NCBI RefSeq assembly: GCF_007997305.1
Contig: NZ_VORZ01000001.1
Location: forward strand, 372,001 to 436,000
Direction: 5' to 3'
DNA length: 64,000 nucleotides
Source of the DNA: Psychrobacter frigidicola
Lineage (GTDB): Bacteria > Pseudomonadota > Gammaproteobacteria > Pseudomonadales > Moraxellaceae
Below are positions 1 through 8,770 of the stretch, piece by piece. The notes under the pieces are model-generated. The model was not told where the DNA came from. It did no database searches and worked only from the letters and a program-made list of their open reading frames with translations. Numbering within the stretch: position 1 is the stretch's first letter; every line of letters starts with the position of its first letter. The position numbers and the translations under genes are program-made.

Positions 1-1
1 T

Positions 2-1168
2 TTAGGCAACCTTGTTGAGCGCACTTTTAGCTTACAGGCTTATCAGCTCAGCGACTGGATTAGTAACTGGACACTATTTATTTTTGCATGGACGATTTCT
101 TGGGCGCCTTTCGTAGGGCTATTTATTGCGAAAATTAGCCGTGGTCGCACTATCCGTGAATTCATTGTCGGTGTGATGTTAGTCCCGACCATTTTTACCT
201 TCTTTTGGTTTGCCGTGTTTGGTGATACGGCACTACATATGATTATGATTGACGGCTATACCTCATTGATCACTGATGTACAAGACAATCAAGCAATTGC
301 GTTATTTAAATTATTAGAAAGACTACCTTTCACCCAGATTGTATCTTCACTTGCAGTGCTTCTTATTGTTACTTTCTTTATCACCTCGTCAGATTCAGGC
401 TCATTGGTTATTGATTCGCTTGCCGCAGGTGGTCGCAGTGATACACCAGCATGGCAACGCACCTTTTGGGTAGTGACCGAGGGGTTGGTCGCTTCTGTAT
501 TGTTACTTGCAGGGGGACTGACGGCGTTGCAAACCGCTGCTATTGTCAGTGCGCTGCCGTTTGCAATTATTATGCTGATGGCGATGTTTGGCATGTGGAA
601 GGCTCTACGAATTGAAGGGCATCGCAATCAAAGTTTAGGCAATAATAATAGGATACCGCCACATCTACTCAAGGCCTCATCGTGGCGTGACCGGATTGAT
701 TATCTTAACGATCAACCAACGCGTGATAAGGTTTTAAACTATATTAAAGAGACAGTGATGCCATCAATGGTTGAAGTGTCTACTAAGTTTGCAGAAACGG
801 GCTGGATAACTGAGGTCAACTATGACGCAGTCAATAATCGTGTGGTGTTGGAGCTACAACGCGGCGATGATGTTGAGTTTTGGTATGAAGTTCGTTTATC
901 TGAGCATGAGGCACCAGATTATTATACTGAAGAGGGTGCGGATGAATTGGCGCAGCAGCACGATCATCGCGCTGAGGTGTACCTGCGCCGTGGTGGCCAA
1001 ACCTATGATCTATATGGTTACGAATCTGAGGCAGTTAACAATGACATTATTGATCAGTTTGAGAAATACTTACACTTCATAAATATCTCACCAGATACTT
1101 TGCCGTGGCGTATGCAGGAGCACGATGATGATATTACGCTTGAGCAGGGCAGTGTGTTTGATAAGTAA
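2..1168 (+). CDS. betT: BCCT family choline/betaine transporter, C-terminal part (cut by left edge)
   Basis: Secondary carrier of the betaine/choline/carnitine family, importing choline or another compatible solute across the inner membrane. The reading frame is open from base 2, so the start lies outside the window. The first residues include W-A-P-F-V-G and S-R-G-R-T-I-R-E-F, the family signature around the last transmembrane helices. Further hydrophobic helices follow up to about codon 200. A hydrophilic tail of roughly 180 residues comes next, as in the BetT subgroup, where the C-terminal tail takes part in osmotic regulation (family knowledge). BetT is preferred over BetU or OpuD because of that tail; the substrate is inferred. 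A hairpin with a T-run follows the stop. Confidence 0.85.
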   Translation, partial: LGNLVERTFSLQAYQLSDWISNWTLFIFAWTISWAPFVGLFIAKISRGRTIREFIVGVMLVPTIFTFFWFAVFGDTALHMIMIDGYTSLITDVQDNQAIALFKLLERLPFTQIVSSLAVLLIVTFFITSSDSGSLVIDSLAAGGRSDTPAWQRTFWVVTEGLVASVLLLAGGLTALQTAAIVSALPFAIIMLMAMFGMWKALRIEGHRNQSLGNNNRIPPHLLKASSWRDRIDYLNDQPTRDKVLNYIKETVMPSMVEVSTKFAETGWITEVNYDAVNNRVVLELQRGDDVEFWYEVRLSEHEAPDYYTEEGADELAQQHDHRAEVYLRRGGQTYDLYGYESEAVNNDIIDQFEKYLHFINISPDTLPWRMQEHDDDITLEQGSVFDK

Positions 1169-1214
1169 GTTATTCAGGTTAAGCGCTTGCAATATGCGTA
1201 CGAATGCTTAGAAT

Positions 1215-1250
1215 AACGGCTTGTTTTTATTACAAATCAAGCCGTTTTTT
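1215..1250 (+). terminator. Rho-independent terminator after betT, abutting the dusB start codon
   Basis: AACGGCTTG at 1215-1223 pairs with CAAGCCGTT at 1238-1246, and six T close the element at 1245-1250. The dusB ATG is the next base, 1251, so the hairpin occupies the place where its ribosome binding site should be. Confidence 0.8.
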
Positions 1251-2282
1251 ATGTCTATCAAGCCTTTATTTTTACCCTCATCTCTGTCAGCATCCGATCA
1301 TCCTTTATTACAGCCATTAATAATTGGCGGATTAACGATTGAAAATCGCCTGATCGTGGCGCCGATGGCAGGGGTAACTGATAACCCATTTCGTAGATTG
1401 TGTAAATCATTTGGTGCAGGTCATGCCGTCAGCGAAATGATTATTGCGGATACCGCGCTTTATGCACGTAAAAAGTCCTTATATCGTGCTAACTTTGATA
1501 ATGAAATAGCGCCTATTTCCGCACAAATTGCTGGCGCAGAACCCGATAAATTAGCTGAAGCCGCCCGCTATCAAATTGATAATGGGGCGCAGATTATTGA
1601 TATTAATATGGGTTGCCCGGCCAAAAAAGTCTGCCGTAAGCTGGCAGGTTCAGCACTATTGCAAGATGAGGATTTGGTGGCGCGTTTGCTTGACACCGCC
1701 GTCAATGCCGTTGATGCCCCCGTAACATTAAAAACAAGACTGGGTTACGAGAATGGGCGTGAGAATATTTTGCGTATTGCGCGTCGAGCGGAGCAAGCAG
1801 GTATTGCCGCCATTGCCATTCATGGGCGTACCCGCGAAGATATGTATACTGGGGAGGCGCGTTATGATTTAATACGTGAAGTGAAAGAAAGTGTCAGTAT
1901 TCCGGTGATTGCCAATGGCGATATTGATAGCGCGCAAAAAGCACAGCGTGTCTATGAGTTAACGGGATGTGATGCGGTCATGATAGGGCGCGCCGCACAA
2001 GGGCAACCGTGGCTATTCCGTGATGTTAGGCACTTTTTGCAAACCGGTGAAACGTTACCAGCACCAACTATTAGCGAGATTAAAGAAATCGTCTTAGCGC
2101 ATCTGCAAGAATTATATGAGTTTTATGGTGAATATTCTGGCTGCCGTATTGCCCGTAAGCATATCGCATGGTATACCACCGGTATTCCAAATTCTAATGT
2201 TTTTCGACAAGCTATGTATTTCGAAGATAGCACCGCCGGACAGTTCCGCGTGGTCGAAGCATTTTTATGCGCTCATGAATAG
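1251..2282 (+). CDS. dusB: tRNA-dihydrouridine synthase B
   Basis: Flavin-dependent enzyme that reduces uridine to dihydrouridine in the tRNA D-loop. The protein has the Dus N-terminal motif A-P-M-A-G-V-T-D-N-P-F-R, the flavin/substrate motif N-M-G-C-P-A-K-K-V with the catalytic Cys, then H-G-R-T-R and the phosphate-binding A-N-G-D-I and M-I-G-R-A-A-Q-G-Q-P-W. It is 343 residues, close to the usual length of about 320-345. V-S-E-M and the R-K-H-I-A-W-Y tail point to the DusB subgroup. The chosen ATG is the only plausible start. A TTG 30 bases upstream opens the same frame but lies inside the terminator stem. No Shine-Dalgarno is visible because the terminator ends at base 1250. fis, the usual downstream partner in enterics, is absent. 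Confidence 0.9.
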   Translation: MSIKPLFLPSSLSASDHPLLQPLIIGGLTIENRLIVAPMAGVTDNPFRRLCKSFGAGHAVSEMIIADTALYARKKSLYRANFDNEIAPISAQIAGAEPDKLAEAARYQIDNGAQIIDINMGCPAKKVCRKLAGSALLQDEDLVARLLDTAVNAVDAPVTLKTRLGYENGRENILRIARRAEQAGIAAIAIHGRTREDMYTGEARYDLIREVKESVSIPVIANGDIDSAQKAQRVYELTGCDAVMIGRAAQGQPWLFRDVRHFLQTGETLPAPTISEIKEIVLAHLQELYEFYGEYSGCRIARKHIAWYTTGIPNSNVFRQAMYFEDSTAGQFRVVEAFLCAHE

Positions 2283-2340
2283 GCTGTCATTTATACAGTT
2301 TGAATATTTGAATAACCGTCAACCACCTCAAAACAAATTA

Positions 2341-2805
2341 CTAGCCAAACACCCGCCATAATATCCAAAATAGTCCGGCCATAATGATAGCAATGACCAA
2401 TAAACGCTTGGCCCAATAAGGGATGAGCGGTTTTTTATAACCCAAATCATTGAGTTGACTGTCAAGCCCCTTTTGTAGGCTTTTAAAGTTCTGTTCCGGC
2501 GGGGTTGTTTTCACTCGGTCTTTAATTAATACATCCATACTGTCTTTCGTTTGTTCGGTATCAAAGGTAAGGGCATCATGCGGAATGCCTTGTTTGTTAG
2601 CAATGGCATTGAGTTTTTGCTGCTGCTTAACCTTGAGCTCAGTCTCATAGGCATCAATACGGTTTTTTGCAGCGTCCATACTTATATTTTCGTCTGCCAC
2701 TAATGTTTTGATTGCAATGACTAAGTTGCCTTTTTCTACCATCATGATGACCGCTTTTGGCAGCTTGGCGTTGACAGGCTTTGAGTTGGGGTCGGAGTTA
2801 AACAT
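2341..2805 (-). CDS. Small C-terminally anchored protein with an L7/L12-like helical motif
   Basis: A 154-residue protein of unknown function. Residues about 14-55 (L-P-K-A-V-I-M-M-V-E-K-G, then A-I-K-T-L and A-K-N-R-I-D) resemble the short motif shared by ribosomal protein L7/L12 C-terminal domains and several small bacterial membrane proteins. A charged middle section follows, then a single hydrophobic helix at about 131-150 just before the C-terminus, so it is probably a tail-anchored inner-membrane protein facing the cytoplasm. The start is supported by AAGGA ten bases upstream. It converges with dusB and is transcribed alone. No function is proposed. Confidence 0.75.
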   Translation of the reverse strand: MFNSDPNSKPVNAKLPKAVIMMVEKGNLVIAIKTLVADENISMDAAKNRIDAYETELKVKQQQKLNAIANKQGIPHDALTFDTEQTKDSMDVLIKDRVKTTPPEQNFKSLQKGLDSQLNDLGYKKPLIPYWAKRLLVIAIIMAGLFWILWRVFG

Positions 2806-2930
2806 GATTGTCCTTCATAATTATTCTTATCGTCTACTGGCGCGAACATGCGTATGCATAATATGAGTCATTATAGCAATTTTATGCCAGTAACTTTATC
2901 TTAGTAAATTTATACCTATAAAACGTATGC

Positions 2931-2963
2931 AAAAAAATACCGCAACCTTTTTTATGATTGCGG
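2931..2963 (-). terminator. Rho-independent terminator after ppa
   Basis: On the minus strand an eight-pair stem (arms at 2956-2963 and 2940-2947, CCGCAATC with GGTTGCGG) is followed closely by seven T (2931-2937). It lies about 40 bases past the ppa stop. Confidence 0.8.
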
Positions 2964-3001
2964 CAAATTTTCAAGTTATTACTGTCTATCGAGATGAAAG
3001 A

Positions 3002-3532
3002 TTACATATCTTTCCAGCGCTGAATAGAATCTTTAATCACGTCTTTAGCTTCAGCGACGTCGCCCCATGATTCGACCACAGTCGTGCCTGGTTTTTTCAA
3101 ATCTTTATAGTGGCTAAAATGGAACTGTAATTGGTTGATAAGCTGTTTTGGTAAGTCGTCTAAACTGTTATAAGCGTTACCGTTATTACGGTCATCAGCT
3201 GGTACGACAACAATCTTATCATCAACTTCGCCATCATCAACGAATTTCATGACGCCGATAACTTTGGCTTTTAAGAATATACCAGTGGTTAAAGGATATT
3301 CAGTGATGATTAGTACATCAAGCTCATCGCCATCTTCATCAAGAGTGCGTGGGATAAAACCATAGTTGCAAGGCTTAGCAAAAATCTGTGGATCAATACG
3401 GTCTAGCTCAAATACGGCCAGTTCGCGATTCCATTCAATTTTATGACTACTACCTGTTGGGATTTCAACGACCACATTAATAATGCCGCCATCAACATCG
3501 CCTGCGTCTAAAATTTTATTAAAATCTGCCAT
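3002..3532 (-). CDS. ppa: Inorganic pyrophosphatase (family I, soluble)
   Basis: Cytoplasmic Mg-dependent enzyme hydrolysing pyrophosphate to two phosphates, pulling biosynthetic reactions forward. The signature D-E-D-G-D-E-L-D-V-L-I carries the metal-binding aspartates. K-I-E-W and N-Y-G-F-I-P-R-T are the other active-site blocks. At 176 residues it has the normal bacterial length. The open frame extends 27 codons further upstream, but the ATG at 3532 is chosen because AGGAG lies seven bases before it and the protein then begins M-A-D-F-N-K, typical of the family. It is a single gene with its own terminator. Confidence 0.95.
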   Translation of the reverse strand: MADFNKILDAGDVDGGIINVVVEIPTGSSHKIEWNRELAVFELDRIDPQIFAKPCNYGFIPRTLDEDGDELDVLIITEYPLTTGIFLKAKVIGVMKFVDDGEVDDKIVVVPADDRNNGNAYNSLDDLPKQLINQLQFHFSHYKDLKKPGTTVVESWGDVAEAKDVIKDSIQRWKDM

Positions 3533-3793
3533 AAAGTGCTCCTGTTTGCTTTTGTTGTTTATACTGAAATTTAAGGAAGTGGTAAAGATATGCACATAAA
3601 TATCACTAGCCATTTATTTTTAGGCCATATGAAAGCTATATTAACGCGGCAAGGTTATTGCTGCATTAATTCTGTGCCACCCGCGAGTATAACAAGTTTG
3701 GAAAATATTTTCTCGTTCCGCTTTAGTCCAAGCAGGCACGATATTATGCATAATTGGACTCAGACTATTATTGTTGATAATAAAGATTCACAA

Positions 3794-4633
3794 TTAACGC
3801 TTAGGCGCTACTGGCCGCAGCTCAATCAATCCTGCATGACGCTGAGCAATATTATCAATAAGCTTTTGCGTGACTTGTTCATAGCTTAACGCCTCGTTGG
3901 TGTTTTCCTGTATAGCTACAAAGCCCGAGAGCCGTAGCATTTGCATACCGGCATAGCCACAAGGATTAATCGCATTAAATGCAGACAAATCACAATTGAT
4001 ATTGAGCGCAATACCATGATAACTAAAGCCATGCTTAATCTTAAAGCCTAGTGAGGCAATTTTGCCAAGCATAATAGCGTCGTCAGATGGTAAGTTAAGT
4101 TCATTATCTTCAGCAGTTACGCTAGCTTTTTCCGATGCATCAGCATATAGGTATACACCCGGTGCATCACGGCGAGCATGAGCGCTGATTTTGCTACCGT
4201 TGTTAGTATCCGGGTCATTAGATGATGACTGACTATTTAGGCACTCATTGACCACATCTTCAATAGCTTGCTCGGCATGAGACACTAAATGACGCACACT
4301 CCAGCCCAGACTGTGTAAATCAAACAGCCAATAAATCACCAGCTGTCCATGACCATGCCACGTCACTTGTCCACCGCGATCGGTCTTGATAATCGGCGTA
4401 TCCGTATGCTGTAAAACATGCTCTTCTTTACCTGCTTGTCCGAGCGTATAAACATCGTTATGATCGACAATCCATAGCTCATCTGGCGACCGTAAATTTT
4501 GGTCTTTTTTTAAGGCGATACGTTCAAGGGTACGGGCTAGCATGGCATCGTGAGTGGGATTGTAGTCAGCGGCTATCAAGGTTTTACTGAGGAGGGTTTT
4601 ACTGATAACAGTATCATTGATTTGTTGAGTCAT
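3794..4633 (-). CDS. lipB: Octanoyl-[acyl carrier protein]:protein octanoyltransferase
   Basis: Moves octanoyl groups from acyl carrier protein to lipoyl domains, the first step of endogenous lipoate synthesis. The family signature R-G-G-Q-V-T-W-H-G-H-G-Q is at residues 86-97. The expected catalytic Lys (K191 in G-K-I-A-S-L-G) and Cys (C225 in N-P-C-G) are both present. It is 279 residues, longer than the usual 210-220, because a Ser/Asn/Asp-rich stretch of about 50 residues (roughly 133-185) separates the signature from the catalytic pair. lipA is not adjacent, and the DUF493 partner that often sits beside lipB is 46 kb away at 50251. The ribosome binding site is weak. Confidence 0.93.
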   Translation of the reverse strand: MTQQINDTVISKTLLSKTLIAADYNPTHDAMLARTLERIALKKDQNLRSPDELWIVDHNDVYTLGQAGKEEHVLQHTDTPIIKTDRGGQVTWHGHGQLVIYWLFDLHSLGWSVRHLVSHAEQAIEDVVNECLNSQSSSNDPDTNNGSKISAHARRDAPGVYLYADASEKASVTAEDNELNLPSDDAIMLGKIASLGFKIKHGFSYHGIALNINCDLSAFNAINPCGYAGMQMLRLSGFVAIQENTNEALSYEQVTQKLIDNIAQRHAGLIELRPVAPKR

Positions 4634-4953
4634 TAGCGTAGCAACTTCTTATTTTATAATGGTAATAGATGTAATGTACTTAATAATAGGTAAGATTAAT
4701 ACTCCGATATTATCTCGCGTAGCAGTCGAGTGTAGCAGTTTTTAAGTGGCCTACCCAAGTACTAATAAAGCTAAAAATGCGACTTAATAATATATCTCAA
4801 TTGTCATTAATGACACTCCTGAAGCCTTTTACAAACCTGTCAGTGTGCTAAATGCGCTTTTCATTCACCAATCAATACGCTACATTGAGTGATAATCAAA
4901 AGCTGTAACCAAATATAGCGCCTTAATTCTAAGGTGTATAACAAGGATGACCG
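4634..4953. other. Intergenic region between divergent lipB and the aldehyde dehydrogenase
   Basis: About 320 AT-rich bases that must hold two divergent promoters. The right end supplies AAGGA for the dehydrogenase. I see no convincing operator, hairpin or small gene. Confidence 0.5.
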
Positions 4954-6429
4954 ATGACAGATAATAAAACTGACAACAATGAAGCCAATATTAAGCAAAC
5001 CATCAGCGTTACTGACCATGCGCTTGGCATTATTACGACCTCTGAGCAATTACAAACACAGTTTTCACGTTTGCATACAATCAGCCGTACCAAGCCGATA
5101 CTAGACTGGGCAACACGTGCTACTCAATTAGACAATCTAGAGGCGATGTTAAGTGACAATCAAACGGGTCTAGCAAAAGCTATTAGCGCTGACTTCGGGC
5201 ATCGTAGTGTGTCAGAGACGCAATTTGCAGAATTGTTTCCCAGCTTCACGGGTATTACTCATGCTAAAAAGCATGGTAAAGCATGGATGAAAACTCGCCG
5301 CGCATCTATATCACCGCTGTATCTACCGGCTCATAATGAAATCCAGCCGCAGCCATTAGGGGTGGTAGGTATTATAGTGCCATGGAACTATCCGCTATAT
5401 TTAGCAATAGGACCGATGATTGATGCCTTAACTGCGGGCAATCGGGTGATGATTAAAATGAGTGAGTCAGCACCGCAATTTGCAGAAGCCTTTGCTAAAG
5501 CGGTCGCCCATTATTTCTCATCCGATATGGTTTGTGTAGTGCTTGGTGAAGTCGATATTGCAGAAGCTTTTAGCAAACTACCTTTCGATCATCTACTCTA
5601 TACGGGTTCGACTGCGGTCGGTAAGAAGATAATGGCTGCGGCAGCGCCTAACCTGACTCCAGTCACCCTTGAGCTTGGTGGTAAATCACCTGTGATTGTG
5701 CTGGATGATGCCAATCTTGACAGTGTCGTCAATCGGATTATGATGGGTAAAACGCTCAATGCAGGACAGACCTGTATCGCCCCTGACTACGTGCTGATTC
5801 CGCGTCAGCATCATCAACGTTTCATCAGTCTAGCGAAAGCGTGGATGCAAGAGCATTATCCTAATATTGCTAACAATCAAGATTATACTCATATTATTAA
5901 TGATGAGCAGTTTGAGCGGGTACAAGGCTATCTACAAAAACTGCCAAAGGATAGTGTGCATCCGCTAACCGAAGTGGCCATTAATACCGAAACTCGTCTG
6001 ATGCCGCCAGTTATTATCACTGAACCTGCGCTTGACAGCGACCTGATGCAAAATGAGATTTTTGCGCCGATATTGCCGCTAATACATTATGAAACCCTTG
6101 ATGATGCCATTCAGTTTATCAATGCGCGTCCACGGCCCTTGGCGTTATATGTCTTTGGCAATAATGACCGTGCTATAGAAAAAGTGCGCAACCATACAGT
6201 ATCAGGTGGCGTCTGTATCAATGAAGTCATCGTTCATGTGGCACAGCATGATTTGCCCTTTGGTGGCGTTGGGCATTCTGGTATGGGCGCGTATCATGGC
6301 AAAGCTGGCTTTGAGCGTCTTAGCCATATGAAACCGGTATTTGTACAAGCTAAAATCAATGGTATGAATTTATTATTGCCCCCTTATGGCGATTTTTTTA
6401 AAAAAGGCATGGCGCTGTTGTTGAAGTGA
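4954..6429 (+). CDS. Coniferyl-aldehyde-dehydrogenase-like aldehyde dehydrogenase
   Basis: NAD(P)-dependent oxidation of an aldehyde to an acid. The 491-residue protein is a complete aldehyde dehydrogenase: P-W-N-Y-P with the oxyanion Asn (N145), general base Glu (E240 in L-E-L-G-G-K-S-P) and nucleophile Cys (C274 in G-Q-T-C-I-A-P-D-Y). The compact class-3-like arrangement and the H-D-L-P-F-G-G-V-G-H-S-G-M-G-A-Y-H-G block match proteins annotated as coniferyl aldehyde dehydrogenase, though the natural substrate may be a fatty or other aromatic aldehyde. The hydrophobic C-terminus suggests membrane association. Preceded by AAGGA and followed by a strong terminator, so it is probably monocistronic. 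Confidence 0.88.
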   Translation: MTDNKTDNNEANIKQTISVTDHALGIITTSEQLQTQFSRLHTISRTKPILDWATRATQLDNLEAMLSDNQTGLAKAISADFGHRSVSETQFAELFPSFTGITHAKKHGKAWMKTRRASISPLYLPAHNEIQPQPLGVVGIIVPWNYPLYLAIGPMIDALTAGNRVMIKMSESAPQFAEAFAKAVAHYFSSDMVCVVLGEVDIAEAFSKLPFDHLLYTGSTAVGKKIMAAAAPNLTPVTLELGGKSPVIVLDDANLDSVVNRIMMGKTLNAGQTCIAPDYVLIPRQHHQRFISLAKAWMQEHYPNIANNQDYTHIINDEQFERVQGYLQKLPKDSVHPLTEVAINTETRLMPPVIITEPALDSDLMQNEIFAPILPLIHYETLDDAIQFINARPRPLALYVFGNNDRAIEKVRNHTVSGGVCINEVIVHVAQHDLPFGGVGHSGMGAYHGKAGFERLSHMKPVFVQAKINGMNLLLPPYGDFFKKGMALLLK

Positions 6430-6460
6430 TTTTTGTATAATTATTAAAGCTTAATTTAAA

Positions 6461-6493
6461 ATAGCGTCTATTAATATAGACGCTATTTTTTTT
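6461..6493 (+). terminator. Rho-independent terminator after the aldehyde dehydrogenase
   Basis: A ten-pair perfect stem (ATAGCGTCTA with TAGACGCTAT) with a six-base loop, followed by eight T. It starts 32 bases after the stop codon. Confidence 0.9.
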
Positions 6494-6747
6494 GTGAAAA
6501 AACATTAAAATCTATTAAGTTTAGACCTGCTGTTTCCTGAAAATAGTATTTAATAACTCTGAAATAAACATTTGTTATCAATAGTATAAATCGCTACACT
6601 TCGTAGTAAGTCTAAACGTCAGTTATGGTACGTCTAAGTTTGCTATTACCTTTAATTTAGACTATTAAAATATAAGTAGTAAATGTTAATTCGTATTTTT
6701 CAGTAGCCTTACTTCAGTAACTAGAATACCTATAAATAGGACATGTC
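6494..6747. other. Leader and promoter region of the ProXW importer with a repeated heptamer
   Basis: AT-rich upstream region. The heptamer TTTAGAC or its complement occurs at 6520-6526, 6610-6616 and 6656-6662, with a one-mismatch copy at 6632-6638. AGTCTAAA at 6609-6616 and TTTAGACT at 6656-6663 form an eight-base inverted repeat. These could be operator half-sites for an osmotic or choline-responsive regulator, but no regulator is identified. TAGGACA just before the ATG is the ribosome binding site. Confidence 0.35.
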
Positions 6748-8709
6748 ATGCGCCAATGGATTGCGTTAAGTTTACTGTTACTTAGTTCGTGGTTACTGCC
6801 TGTATCCGCATCGGCAGCATGTGAGACTCCGATTAAATTTGGCGCATTGACGTGGGAGAGCGGGCAATTTACGACTGGGGTGCTGAAGTATATTGCTGAG
6901 AGTGGTTACGACTGTCAGATTGAAGAGGTTCCAGGGGCGGGACCGGCAATAGAAACGGCGTTATCACAAAACGACATCCAAGTTATTGGAGAGCAGTGGG
7001 TGGGACGTTCGCCTATCATGGAGCAGGCCATCAAGGATAATAAGGTGGCGGTTATCGGTGATACGCTCAAAGGTGGTGCAACTCAGGGCTGGTATGTGCC
7101 CAAATATGTGATGGAAGACAACCCAGGATTACGTCGCTATCAAGATTTACCAAAATATGCGCATCTGTTTAAAGATCCTGAAGACCCCAAAAAATCACGT
7201 TTTATGAATTGTCCATCTGGTTGGGCGTGTGAGGTTTTTAACACCCGATTGCTCAAAAATACGGGTCTTGGTAATACCTTTAACAACGTTCATCCCGGTA
7301 CAGGTGCAGCTCTCGATGCTGAGATTGCTTCGGCATTTGAGCAGCGCAAACCATTATTATTTTACTATTGGCAGCCGACAGGATTAATTGCTAAGTATGA
7401 CTTTGCACCGCTAGAGTTTCCTGCTCATGATGATGCGTGCTGGCAAGATTTGCTAAGAGCAGATGGCAACGCTAATTGTGTCTCTGGCTTCCCAGTGTCA
7501 CCGCTAGGCATCGCAGTATCAACATCCTTTATGACGACCAATCCTGAATTGTCTGACGTCTTTAAAAAAGTACAGTTTACGCCTGATGCGCTCAATGGTG
7601 CTATTTTGGCAATGAGTGAAAGTAAGCGTAGTGGCGATGAGCAGGCATTAGAGTTTCTACGTGACAACCCAACAGTCTGGCAAGCATGGATATCTGATAC
7701 CGCCGCCAATAACCTTGCTGATGCTTTAGGAATTAGCTTACTTGCAGATAGTGCGGGAAATACCAGCATCAACTCACCGCTCAATAACACAGCATCAAAG
7801 TCACGAACTGATACTATGTTAGGATTATCATCGAGCTTTCCCTCGTGGTCGCTTGAAACGCCGCTTAACAAGTCTCTCGCCAGTCTCGTCAAAAACTATG
7901 GCGATATATTTCGTAGTATCAGCCATATAGCTTTAACGTATTTATTATTACCTCTTGAGCGTTTGCTAACGATTATTCCACCATGGTTAATCATTGCGCT
8001 GGTGACTATATTGGCATGGTTTGGCGTGCGCAAGATATGGTTTGCGCTGGCATGCGGCGCGGGGTTGTTTTTAATTGGTGCTTTTGGGTTGTGGGGCGCA
8101 TTGATTGATACGCTAGCGCTATTAATCGTTTCAGTATTGGTCACCGTAGTGATTGGGATTCCTATTGGTATTGCCATGTCAGGGAGCAAGCTGCTGCGTA
8201 AAATCGTTACGCCCATACTTGATGTGATGCAAACCATGCCAAGCTTTGTGTATTTAATACCGGTGCTCATGCTATTTGGTATAGGCAAAGTGCCAGCCTT
8301 ATTTGCCACCGTTATTTATGCTTTACCGCCATTGATTCGACTAACCACTTTAGGTATTACTCAAGTTAATCACGAAATGGTTGAAGCGGGGCGCTCATTT
8401 GGTAGTACGCATTGGCAATTATTAATTTGGATTAAACTACCGCAAGCATTACCCAGTATTATGGCGGGTATCAATCAGGCAGTAATGATGTCGCTAGCAA
8501 TGGTAGTTCTAGCGTCTATGATTGGCGCACCGGGCCTTGGAGAGGACGTATTACAGTCTATTCAAACCCTTAATATCGGTCAAGGTCTACAAGCGGGTAC
8601 AGCGATTGTCATTGTAGCGATTATCATCGACCGTATTACTCAAGCTTTTGGTCAAGGCAAGCGTGCACGGCAAAAAACGATCGAAGCAGGCAAACGCCCT
8701 GCTGGTTAG
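6748..8709 (+). CDS. Glycine betaine/choline ABC importer: periplasmic binding domain fused to permease (ProX-ProW)
   Basis: One 653-residue polypeptide carries both the substrate-binding and channel parts of a compatible-solute importer. A signal peptide with an A-S-A cleavage site (about 1-23) leads into an OpuAC/ProX-type binding domain (about 24-315), recognisable from T-W-E-S-G-Q-F and G-E-Q-W-V-G-R. After a Ser/Asn-rich linker, about residue 390 starts a multi-helix permease with the family blocks Q-T-M-P-S-F-V-Y-L-I-P-V and E-A-G-R-S-F-G-S, where the latter is the coupling loop to the ATPase, and G-A-P-G-L-G near the end. Both halves are intact. The ATPase gene follows 61 bases later. 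The exact solute cannot be read from sequence. Confidence 0.9.
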   Translation: MRQWIALSLLLLSSWLLPVSASAACETPIKFGALTWESGQFTTGVLKYIAESGYDCQIEEVPGAGPAIETALSQNDIQVIGEQWVGRSPIMEQAIKDNKVAVIGDTLKGGATQGWYVPKYVMEDNPGLRRYQDLPKYAHLFKDPEDPKKSRFMNCPSGWACEVFNTRLLKNTGLGNTFNNVHPGTGAALDAEIASAFEQRKPLLFYYWQPTGLIAKYDFAPLEFPAHDDACWQDLLRADGNANCVSGFPVSPLGIAVSTSFMTTNPELSDVFKKVQFTPDALNGAILAMSESKRSGDEQALEFLRDNPTVWQAWISDTAANNLADALGISLLADSAGNTSINSPLNNTASKSRTDTMLGLSSSFPSWSLETPLNKSLASLVKNYGDIFRSISHIALTYLLLPLERLLTIIPPWLIIALVTILAWFGVRKIWFALACGAGLFLIGAFGLWGALIDTLALLIVSVLVTVVIGIPIGIAMSGSKLLRKIVTPILDVMQTMPSFVYLIPVLMLFGIGKVPALFATVIYALPPLIRLTTLGITQVNHEMVEAGRSFGSTHWQLLIWIKLPQALPSIMAGINQAVMMSLAMVVLASMIGAPGLGEDVLQSIQTLNIGQGLQAGTAIVIVAIIIDRITQAFGQGKRARQKTIEAGKRPAG

Positions 8710-8770
8710 CCGGATTGATTAACTGATGTTTAAACAGTACTTAAATAATATATAAATGACGAGAGCAATC

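Noticed and set aside
3590..3889. Plus-strand open frame of 99 codons overlapping the ends of ppa and lipB
   Set aside because: It lies opposite the lipB 3' end, lacks a ribosome binding site and gives no recognisable protein.
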